From assembly GCA_904063045.1 (NCBI GenBank), contig CAJFCJ010000026.1:722964-786963 (forward strand): a DNA stretch of 64,000 nucleotides. The letters run 5' to 3'. Position numbers and translations under genes: made by a program. Positions 25,005 through 35,600 of this stretch are shown here, piece by piece. Position 1 is the first letter of the stretch; every line of letters starts with the position of its first letter. The notes under the pieces are model-generated. The model worked only from the letters and a program-made list of their open reading frames with translations, was not told the origin of the DNA and ran no database searches. This stretch comes from Dimorphilus gyrociliatus (taxonomy: Eukaryota > Annelida > Polychaeta > Dinophilidae).

Positions 25005-25389
25005 GCTTGATTGATGGAGAACTTGTTTCCTCATTGGTACAATGGTCATCGAAGTGCCATCCATCGTTTCCTTTGAAGGAATGTTACAAAGGTACCATTT
25101 TAGATGTGAATTTATCGATTTGTTTTCTAGAGAAGCCTATTTAAAATATTGCAATAATCAGACGAATGATATCCCTAGTATAGGAGGAAAAACAGGAGAG
25201 AAACCAAGAGAAAATTTCTCCCCCCTGTCTCTCTCGATACAGTTAGATACATGACTATCTGAGAAGAAAAAAGAAGAAGAAGAAAGATCAAGCTAACAAT
25301 ACTCAATACTAGGGGATTAGATAATATTTATGATCGTGTCTGGGATGATTGAGGAGGCTTAAAACAAAAAGTAAAAAAAAAATATACAG

Positions 25390-25461
25390 AGGGGGCACCC
25401 GGATTTGAACCAGGGACCTCTCGATCTGCAGTCGAATGCTCTGCCACTGAGCTATACCCCC
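25390..25461 (-). tRNA. tRNA-Cys (anticodon GCA)
   Basis: Second identical 72-base tRNA-Cys in the same orientation, 385 bases from the first. The upstream flanks also resemble each other (GCCATC..., GGTACCATTTTA versus AGTACCATTTCT), so the duplicated unit included flanking DNA. The intervening frame at 25042-25254 has no motif and is not called. Confidence 0.97.
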
Positions 25462-25731
25462 GCTTGAATACATAAATTTCCTCTCGGTGTTTCGTTCATT
25501 TATTCATGTAAAATTTTTGCAAGCGCCATCTATATTCTATTCATTGTGGAAATGTATTCAAGTACCATTTCTAAATAATAAACGTAAAATAGGTCACATC
25601 GTATTTCACCTTCAATTCAATTCTAGACGATTTTATTCGATAATATATCAGATAAGAATAGATATTAATAAACATTAATAGGCAAATATGAAAAGATTAA
25701 AAGATAAGAAGGAAAGATAAGAGAATATAGA

Positions 25732-26204
25732 TCAGATTAAATTAATAACAATTGATAGGAGAATAAATAAATAAGATGTTGAATAAAGCTTAAAAGATGA
25801 ATTACACAAATTCGTATTGCAGTAGCAATTTGTAAATAATCCATTCGTTGTGCATCCCTGATCATTTTTCCAGTAGCATCCTCGCGTGAAAAGAGAATTT
25901 CCAACTTTATCATAATCATCATGATATTTGTTATTATGTTGAAATAATATAGAATACTTTTGATATTTACCTGCAAGTTTTACGCAACTTCCAGTAGTTT
26001 CGCAAGTAGGAAGAGGATAATTAACAACTGCAATTTCTCCGTAATTCTCATAATTTACACTTGTATAATTATAACAAGATATCAAATATCCTTTAAAGAA
26101 AAAAAGAAGATAAATTGATAAGAAGAGAAAAATGAAAACAAACCATCGATTCGAGAAGAATTTAAAAGATATAGAAGGAAAAAGATTGCTATTAGTCTGC
26201 CCAT
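25732..26204 (-). CDS. Ly6/uPAR-like small GPI-anchored protein
   Basis: Minus-strand exons 26204-26144, 26090 to about 25975, and about 25911 to 25732; both introns phase 1. The signal peptide MGRLIAIFFLLYLLNSSRID is followed by YLISCYNYT, the central Cys set CETTGSC, the closing CYCNTNLCN and a hydrophobic tail. The exon plan equals that of the copies at 301 and 4923. It lies 201 bases downstream of another minus-strand Ly6 gene, in tandem. Confidence 0.85.
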
Positions 26205-26405
26205 CGTGAAATTCGAAAGTAGAAAATGGAAAGTTTGTCTTTTTTATAGTTTGTCATTTTTTGTTTATGAATGTATGGTAATTATTTTGTAAATATGGTT
26301 TTGATTTGATCATCTGTATTGTGTATCATTCTCTATATGCAAATCTTTTGTTTTTATGTACTATAAGTTTATAAAAGTTTGTCACAGAAATATATAGTAA
26401 TAAAG

Positions 26406-26875
26406 TTATAGAACAATCTTTAAAACTAGGTTAATTATAAGTAATAACGATAACATTGGTTCTAGTATTGTTGACTTGTTACACTTATCCGTTTTACAGT
26501 AGCAAGTAGACAAGGCAATAATTTCTGTACAATCGTCAGAAAATGACGTAGGTATGCAAGTTCTTGTTATCAACGAGCCAACTATTAAAGATAATAGAAT
26601 AATGATAATATTGACAAACTATACAAACATTTACTTACCTTTTGTCTTTAGACACGATCCACTTGTTTTACAAGTACCGATTAATGCACCTACAAAATCT
26701 TCACCGCAATCTGTATCAACTGCGCTTGTGCATTCGTAACACGATATTGTACCTTGAATAGTTTGTATGTTTGTTTTTATCAATTACAAACAACAGACAA
26801 ACTAATCTTACCTGTAACGACTTGAAAGACGTTTAACGAAGAAGATAGTAGTATTAGAGAGAATATTAGTTTCAT
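26406..26875 (-). CDS. Ly6/uPAR-like small GPI-anchored protein
   Basis: Minus-strand exons 26875-26812, 26752-26639 and 26581-26406. The pieces join in frame with phase-1 introns (1+114 and 1+176 bases). Signal peptide MKLIFSLILLSSSLNVFQ, then TISCYECTSAVDTDCGEDF, CKTSGSCLKT, the closing cluster CYCKTDKCN and a hydrophobic tail. This is the Ly6/uPAR pattern with a GPI signal. An AG microsatellite (26897-26918) lies just upstream in the leader or promoter. Confidence 0.87.
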
Positions 26876-27600
26876 ATTTGGTATCTTGGATGTAGAGAGA
26901 GAGAGAGAGAGAGAGAGGAAGTTGTTCTTTGTATTGTGACGCTTTTTTGTAAACACGACGGCTGCCTGGAAACATGATTGAAAATGAAATATTTCGTTTC
27001 TATTGATTAATTGATTAATCATTTAATATCGAATCTCAAGATATCTCTTTCACGGAAAGAGAACAAAAGAAATTAATATTAAAAACAACAAACAAAACAA
27101 ACCAAACTAAATTGACAAACTAAACAAACAATAATTTTGAATAATAGTTGAAATTTACGTTTGAACGACAAACAATAATCAATGATTTATAAGTTAATAG
27201 TTTCTTTAAAGGACACCAGTTCAAAAGGATACGGATGGCTCCATCTATAAGTTTGTTCAAAAGTCAGAATATGTTGTTAATACGACAACAATTGAATCAT
27301 TAAAATATAGAATGTCTACTTTTAGGCGTCCCAAAGCGTTTAAACGACAAAAGAGGAAGAAAATGTAACAATTCCATCTTTGATAAGGACTCTTGTTAAT
27401 TAATCGAATGTATCAATTTGACTGAATAGTTTCGATAGATAACTCTTTTGTAGGTGTTTGTTTGTTTTCCTCAGGTTTTTAAAACTATACAATTCAACTG
27501 GAATAATTATTCTCATGTGGATTATCTTTTATGATGATTATCATATAAAATCGGTAATGAAATTTTTCCAGTTCATAATCCAGTTGGAGCTGAGATAATT
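26876..27600. other. Intergenic between divergent genes
   Basis: Presumed shared upstream region of the minus-strand Ly6 gene and the plus-strand gene at 27601. Holds an AG microsatellite and a GGCTCCATCTATA word at about 27237. Confidence 0.4.
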
Positions 27601-28402
27601 ATGGTTGAGTGTAAAGGTTTACTAAGTAAATTATTAGGTAAGCTGTCGTTATCATTTAATAAACTCTTATCTTTCTACTCTTTAGTTGCTGTTTACTGTT
27701 TCCAAACTGGATTCCTACTCAAGTTGATAATAGAAAAGGCTAGATCTTATGACGTTAAAGTGGATTATCCTATGCAGTTGGTGGATCCTGATAATTTGAA
27801 AAAATGTCGAAATGGTTATGAAAAGATGAGAGTTGATTTTTGTCAATCAACCGCCAACTATCTTATAAACGCCGAATTGCTTAGCGACTCTTTTAACCTG
27901 GATAGAATCTGTTACTTGGGAGGTAGACATATGGATTGCGTTGGTAGTCTTCTATTTAAATCAAGAGATACGAGACTTCACGAATATCGTTCCCTTTTCT
28001 CTCTATTCTGTCAAAGAGGTTATCAAAAAAAACATCTTATCTTGTAAAATGATTAATCTCTCTTCTATTACAGATTGTCAACGGCAATTAAAAAACTGTA
28101 AAGGATTAAGATACCCAAAGAAAGGCGACTGTAAGCTGTACGATTGCGTTGTCGACGGTGTGGCCAAGTGTAATAATCGTAGCTCTCATCTACTTACAAA
28201 ATATTCGTATTTGAAGGATCTATGTAAGAGAGATAATAGTTTAGAGATGACAAACTGACAAACTTTCTTTTTTTTATACATATATATAGGTCTAAGCGGT
28301 AACTCTACTATTTCGGATAACTGCAATGGAGAAGTAGAGATAAAAGGATTCAATTGGTTGATAATTGTTTCTCTTCTCATCATCTACCTTGTATGTTTTT
28401 AA
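27601..28402 (+). CDS. Cys-rich cell-surface protein, family not recognised
   Basis: Exons 27601-27637, 27686-28018, 28074-28238 and 28290-28402, all phase-1 introns. The N-terminus has a hydrophobic stretch (LLSKLLVAVYCFQTGFLL) that may be a signal peptide. The body carries about 12 cysteines, including CRNGYEKMRVDFC, DCQRQLKNCKG and DCKLYDCVVDG. The last exon ends in a hydrophobic segment (WLIIVSLLIIYLVCF) at the very C-terminus, pointing to a GPI anchor or a single-pass anchor. The paired-cysteine helical look recalls GDNF-receptor-type domains, but this is a weak resemblance. It lies beside the Ly6 pair. Confidence 0.65.
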
Positions 28403-28798
28403 ACTCTCCTTATCTCCCTATTGATGACAACTTAGTATCTTTATCTATCTATCTATGTTATCGTATGCTATTTTCTTTGCTGCTTTTAATGTTGTATTTG
28501 GCAAATTATAAAAATTGTAGTTTGTCCGAGAAAAATACATTTTTTTTGGATTGAATGACAAACACTTATAGTGGCAAACATATATAAGAACTTTCCGTTT
28601 CGTAGGAGTAGAATACAGTAAATGAAATACAGTATTTAAGTAACTAAACCTTAAAAAACAAGATTTTAATCTCAACTTCTGAAAAATCGTCTTATTGTAG
28701 TTGAAACTGCAAAACTGCAATTATTTTGCGGTTGTTTCTAAATGAATTTTTTTACGATTGTTCAACGAATTGCGAAGAGGAAGTTGATAAATTCAAGT
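28403..28798. other. Intergenic
   Basis: No gene supported; the minus-strand frame at 28445-28720 has no motif. TGACAAACT words occur at 28249 and nearby. Confidence 0.4.
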
Positions 28799-28870
28799 GG
28801 GGGTATAGCTCAGTGGCAGAGCATTCGACTGCAGATCGAGAGGTCCCTGGTTCAAATCCGGGTGCCCCCT
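28799..28870 (+). tRNA. tRNA-Cys (anticodon GCA)
   Basis: Same 72-base cloverleaf as the two minus-strand copies, here on the plus strand, followed by a T run (TAATTTTTTTT) that fits a polymerase III terminator. Confidence 0.97.
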
Positions 28871-29044
28871 AATTTTTTTTCGTCTCCATCCCCTAAACAG
28901 TTTTCCCTATATCAATGAAAAATCGTTAGTTTGGAAGAGAAGATATAACGACATATAACTGTATATAGGCTGAGGAGAATTCAAGAAAATTGTCTTGTTT
29001 ATTTCGTTTTTTTTTTGTTTTTTAATAAAAAAAACTTAGTCTAA

Positions 29045-29255
29045 AATTTGGACGACGATAAAATGATAAAAAAAAACAGTTGAGTTTGTTTTTGAGTTGA
29101 TAACAAAATGGAATTTTTTTAAGTTATCGAGTTTGAACAAATGTTGAGATCCTAGATTGAAACCTCTTTTTACCGATTTCTATATGTGAAAACGAAATAC
29201 CCTCACACTTGGTCCGTCGATAAGATAGAGGAGTATCACATCAACTGGTATAAAA
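29045..29255 (+). promoter_or_regulatory. Diverged third copy of the conserved promoter block
   Basis: Order preserved: AATTTGGACGA (29045), TTTTTTTAAGTTATCGAGTTT (about 29114), GAGATCCTA (29146), TATAAAA (29249). Spacing from GAGATCCTA to TATA is about 103 bases, against about 115 in the inverted-repeat copies. The sequence between these words is much more diverged. Confidence 0.55.
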
Positions 29256-29279
29256 TAACCAATAGAATGCAAAGCCTAC

Positions 29280-29490
29280 CCAATGGACTTGGGAAGACAA
29301 ATACGACACATTTTCAAAGAGACTATAGAAAAATATAGATATCAATCATCAGGTATTTTTAATATTAATTAATTAATTAATTAATCTTATCTTATCCTAT
29401 ATTTTAGATTCCTAGCATAAAAATCTTTTTGATTTTTCGTCGAAAACCGATTGATTGAAGAAGAATAAATAGGAAAAATCAAAAATTGAA
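29280..29490 (+). ncRNA. Putative short spliced hairpin RNA (copy 3)
   Basis: Exon 1 runs from about 29280 to 29352, then a 55-base intron (GTATTT..TTTTAG, 29353-29407), then exon 2 to AATAAA at 29464-29469. Stems: CCCAA/TTGGG (29279-29293) and AAAAATC/GATTTTT around TTTTT (29419-29437). No coding frame. Called mainly because it repeats the promoter, splice and hairpin layout of the two inverted-repeat copies. The start of transcription is inferred. Confidence 0.35.
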
Positions 29491-29649
29491 TATCTTTGAA
29501 GATACTTGAAAAATTGATTTTTTGTTCTCTTCGATACATGTCTTTTGTCTTTGTCTTCTCAAGTCTAAAAGATCTTTAAATATAACAAATAAAGATATTT
29601 AATGAATAAATGAATTGATTAGTTAGTTAATTATCCTCTCTTTTTGTCT

Positions 29650-32600
29650 TTAGCTATTAATAATTCTTAAGAGTTCTTTTTCCAATATTTCAGCATCGTT
29701 ATCCGGCATTGATATTTTCTCATTAGCAGTTAAAGTATTGTTTGTCAAAGGAGTAAGCATTTTAATAAACATTCTATTAAAAAGCTTATTGTTCAAATTT
29801 TCCATAGCTACAATTTTCTCTTCCAAACTGTTAGTCTTTCTAAGTAGACTTAATAGATTATCCTTTTCCTCTATTGGTGTTTTTTTCACAACTTTATCTT
29901 CTAAATTCTCTTTAATAATTGTTTTAAGATTTTTAATTATAAATTGAAAAACTTCATGATCTACGGGAAGAACACGAGGATCCGTTTTAACAGCCACCAA
30001 AAATCCATTCAAAGTAGTAATAAATATATTCAATATTAGATAAATCATAACACATCCATAAGATATTATAAATACTTTTCCCATTGTTCCCGAAGTCAAT
30101 GATAGTTTAACAAAGTCTAAATGTCCAAAAACCGTATCGATTAAAGCGTAGCAAGTAAATTTAAAACTTTTATAACTTTCCGTCGTTGAACCCATTACTA
30201 CATAACCCCAACAAGAGTAACCAATAAAGATTATTGTTGTACAAAATGCTATTGACAAAAGGCCACTTCCGGCTTTTTTAAGTGTACAAACAAGCACCGA
30301 TATTGTTCTTGATATTTTTAACATTGATAAGAGATGTAATTCACCAAAAAATCCGCTAATACCAATCAACATAATAAAATAATAATGAGCGTTAAAGAAA
30401 TACGATAGATCTACATATCTTTCTTTCGAATTCATAACATCTTCAACCGCTTTAACACCAATAAGAGTTCTATACGTGTAGAAGCCTATTGAACAGGTGA
30501 AAAACACCATCGATAAAATTAAAAATATCCCCGGTAATGTCTTATCCTTATAGTAGGAAAGCACAAATTTTATAATTATCGATAGCCATGATAATAGAGA
30601 TAATATTTCCAAGATTAACGTAACAACACCAATAGCTCCGGTATATCTATAAAGTATTAATGAATCACTTCGAAAAGATGTTAAAATTCCACCTGTCAAA
30701 TCCATTTTAAATTTCCATACTGCTTGAGAAATTATATCATGATTCAAGATTGTCAAGTCTAGTGTTAATATACGAGTTTGCCGATCGGTCCATCCGTATC
30801 TTTTTAACGTTCTAACCAGATCCAACGCTTTTTTTGGGTCTCTTCCTAAAGATATTGAATAACCTTTTTCGCTTTTCGAATATGAAAAAGCTACGTGTGA
30901 CTTTGCTGTACGAAAAAAGTCCCAATTTGGAGAATAGTCTTGCGTACTTAACGTTTTATCCGATATGGCTCCAAAACAACGATGATACTCAAAGAGAACT
31001 TCTAAATAATCATAAATCTTACAATCTTCACTCTGCACACGTTGCTGAAAGAGTCTTACCGATGAGAATCTCATATGATTAAGTTCTGTAGTATATCGAA
31101 TATCGTAATTAGTCCTATTATTTTTATTATAATATTCAAGTGGATATAAAGATGGTACAGCAATCTTCTCTAACCATTTCCATAATTTTGAATGATCCGT
31201 TACATTCGTAAAATTGACAAGAGTATTTTTAATAGCCCTATTCTGATAGAAGAATTCAGAACTTTGATTAGTAAAGCAGACATATGTTACTAGTATAAGA
31301 AATATTGAATGTAGAACAATATCCTTTATCATATTATTCATTCGATCTTTTATCATCTTTTCATATTTCATTTTTTTTATATCTTCTTGGGATTTTTTCA
31401 ATTTTTCCCGAATATTTAATTCTGGAATTTATTTATTTTTAAATTGTTGAAAAAAAAGAAACAACAACAAAAAATTACCTTTAGGAATATGAGAAAGATG
31501 TTCAACGTCTAATTTATTCATTTCTCCAATATGATCCTCGTATTGGGTAAGATAGGCGTCTTTCTCAAAAAGATAGGTTAGCAGAAAAACCAGAAAAATG
31601 ACTTTAACCGGTTGTACGAACAAGATACTTTGTAAAAATGAAATAAAAAATGAGCATAACCATCTCAACGATTTCTCTCTGCCCCATTGAATTGAATATA
31701 GAAAAGTAAAAAAACCAGCTGTCAACATCGCAACAACTGATAATATCCACGCTAGAATTAATGATAATCTTCTCTTCCTTTTACATTTGAATAATAATGA
31801 GACAACGACTAATCCGGGAAAAACAATTATACTACTTGCCAATCCAACGTAGAATTCATTTAATGATATTGTCACGGAATTCGTTTGCTTCCTTAGCGAA
31901 CCGTCCTCCTTATAAAACATACAACTCGCAATCATCGAGAGAAATAATGCCACGTAACAGACGGTAAACCTTTGCAATCTTGTAAATCTTGATTTTGTAC
32001 GCCTGGCACCAATTGAAATCCAAAGGTGATCGTCGGTAATTCTCTGTTTAAGATTTCTTTTGAATAGTTGATCGATTGCCGGTTGATTTACATTTCTAGA
32101 TGCTAGAACAACTAAATCAGTTCGTGAACCATAGTGAACATCCGATAACCATTTATCACAATCAAAGTTATACCACACGTTAGACGCCTTATCTATGATA
32201 ACAATTCTCGAAACAAACCATGGATCAAATGGTTCGTATGTATCATCTTTAGTGGGAACTTGCCTAAGATATAATTTCAAACAAACAATTGACCCAAGAG
32301 AAAACGGAGTTGTCAACTTAAAAGCGTTCATGGAACCCTCCTTAAATGACGTTACCGTTTGTGAGGCAAGTCTTCTTCGTCCCGTATCAGCATCAGTACC
32401 ATAAACAATCATATAGACATGCGATGTAGTAGCGGCTTTCCGTTTATTTCCGGTAAAAACGTGAACTTCGTATTCGAACTTGTCTTCTTCATGATTGTCA
32501 ACTAAGGGGGAAGCCTGCCATAAAATCTCATCTCTTAAATCTAATCTTCTAATCATAATGGCCAATGGAAAAAATATAATAATTAAAGCGCAAATAGTTC

Positions 32601-35600
32601 CAAAGACTGCTGCATTATCAGCCAATTTTTTACCCAAATCGGTAAAAACTTCCTCAAAATCAATAGTATTCGGAGCCAAGTCCAAACCCGTTCCCAAACT
32701 ACCTAAAAGATTACTTTTAAATTTAACTTTTGACGATAAACTTTCCTCTTGAAATTTACAATCGTCATTATCACAAGAATTCCATACTTTACCATTCCAT
32801 TTTTTAACAGATGGATAGGACGCCTTAAATCCATACTTTAATAGGTTGTATGTGCAATTTGAACAATGAGTTGTAGATGTTGAAGATGCCAATGAGACAA
32901 CAATTATTAACGTTTGATTTACTGTTGAATTTAATAGAATAGTTCTTTTGTATTCTTCACACTCTCTCTTGTTGAATTTCAAACTTTTAAAACAAATTTT
33001 CTCAGTATTCGGCAATAGAAACGATCTATTATTATTATTATTACTTGGCTTATAATTGTAACCAATTAAAACAGAGAGTGTTACATTTTCTTTAAAATCG
33101 AATAACAATAATAATTTGTTTCTCGTTACGTTTATAGTATGTATAGAAAATGTTTTTGTCGTATTAATATATTGTATACCGTCGTTAGGGTCGACGTTTA
33201 ATGACAATGAAAATTCAGCAGCAATCTTTGCGATTGTATTACGTTTTTTTCTTTTTAAATTATCACAGGGATTCAATTGAAAAGTTGCCACTGTAGATGT
33301 AACTTTTTCCGAAGAATTGTGCCACATATAAGGATTAATATTTGATAGAATTAACTTTCTTCCTATGCAACTGATGCTTTCAGTTTTCACTGAATGCAAT
33401 TCAAAAGAACCATATTGCGAATCGTAAGAAGTATTCTTAATAAGATTCGGATTTGTCTTTTCCATATGAATATCCATAGTATCTAACTCTATATTAATTG
33501 GTTTATTGATTACGGAACTTTCTAGTAGTTTGTCTGTAACACTTTCAACAACGTTTACGACATTACCCATAACATTTTTTAATTTAGTATTAGTTCCTTC
33601 GTCATCGATTGGATTATTATTTTTTAAATCGATAATGTTATCACAATGATAATCTTCTCCGTTTGAGTTACCTTCTATATTTTGAGCTGCTTGTACATCT
33701 TCCCTATAGTTATTTGCTGCTATTGTCATTTTAGCAGTTGTTCTTATAAGATCTAAAATAAAAGAGAGAGAGAGAGAAGGGAATAAATCAAAAAATATTA
33801 GCCTTTTCTTTACTAATAAGGTGAAAAAAACACTCATACAAACCAATTGAAATTTTATCTCTCTCCGATTTAGACAAGTCTTCTTTATTAACAGCCTCAT
33901 TAATATTAGCAATTCTCTCTGCTAGATCTTCCTATTAATATTTTTATTCATTATTATTTATTTAGTTTATGATTACAAAACAAAAGAATACTTGAGAGGG
34001 TATATCAACTTCGATAGGATTGTTAACGAGTTTGTTTATTATTTCATTATTCTGTTCAATTTCTTTGGTTGATTTTAATGGAATTTTTACGGCATAATCG
34101 ACCATTCCTCGACGAATCTGTTTGAAAAACAAACGAATAAGATGGCGTAAACAGTTTGTTATTTATTACCTTCATCTTCTTTGCTCTTTCATCGCAAAAC
34201 CTCTCCTTTTCCTTTTCTCTTTCATCTGCATTTAAAGGGCGTTCAGATTTTTCAATTGTATTCTCATTTAAGACGGATGTAACTGAATAAAGGGTTGCGG
34301 AAACACTAGTATAATCAGCGGATTCAAATTCCTTTTTCAATTTATCACCTTCCACAACATTCAAAGATGTTTCCAAAACTTTATCATTATCATCTTCTGA
34401 CGGCGGTAGAACCTCTATCTGATAAGTAATACGGCTAATATCGCTGTACGAGTCGATTATCGTTATTATTACTTCAGTCAAATGATTGTCATCGTCACCA
34501 AGAGGTAACATGATATTGGTGATATTTGGTTCGTAAGAGGAATGAAGAAGAAAATTTTGATCAACATCTGCGCCTTTAGGACGTGCTTTAAATTCGTACA
34601 ATAGTCCACGACTTCCTTGCAAAGTTTCAAACTCTTTCCAATTATGACAAGAGATATCGAATAAATCGATTGTTGCCTTTCCAGAAAGAGGATTAATACC
34701 ACAGCTACCTCCATAGGGTGGTCTATTAATAAGAAAGATAACCGAATATGAAGTATTTTCGCTCACATCATCGAAAGCTCCTTCAACTTTAAGATTATAT
34801 TGAAAACCATTTTGAATTTCGTTTGGTAAAAAGTTAATTATTTCGTTCGTATTTAAATGCTGATTGATAATCGCTTTGGTCCGTTGTTCAATCAATTGAC
34901 CGTTATTAAGCTGATACAATGTCCACTTGTAGGTCATGGGACGTTTTAAAACGAAACAGTTCGAGAAGCATTGTACCTGCATCTTTATGGCTTTTGACAC
35001 AGTTTTTGTTCGTTGACAATTTGATATACATCTAAGGAATTGTATAAAAATTTTTACAAAAGCGTAAGAATTAATAATTATTTATGTAAACCTACCGAAT
35101 TTCTATTCTCGGAGCCAATAATATTGGTATTGTTATAGTAAAGTTTAAAGATTTCTCTCGATTACCGACGTTAGATACCATTCTAACTTGAAAAAAATAC
35201 TGTCTATTAGGAAGCATGTGTAAACTATCGATAGTAAATTTTCCATCTGTATTAGAACCAACAAAACCGGGTCCATGACCAAAACATCCGCCATTTTGTT
35301 TAAATTTTTTAATATCTGGAACATTCTTTGGATCGTATCCCAAAAACTTCTCATCGAATAAATAATTTTCACCCTTTTGCTTACAGAAATATTTAAATAA
35401 TATTCCTTTCAATTTTTCATCTGGATAATTATCGGGATCGTAACTTAAAAGACCCGAATCATAGTTTAATTTTTCGCCGAAAGTTAGAACGGCATCTTTT
35501 TTACCTCCAAGGTCAAGGTAAAGTGGGCTTACTTCAATATTAAAATATAACGAGTATGTATGATTAAACTGAGAAAAGTTTGTCATATGAATAAAATACT

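Noticed and set aside
25042-25254. Open frame between the two tRNA-Cys genes
   Set aside because: Overlaps the duplicated tRNA flanks and has no recognisable feature.
32195-32752. Plus-strand frames inside the polycystin-like gene
   Set aside because: Antisense shadows of the PLAT and ectodomain coding exons.
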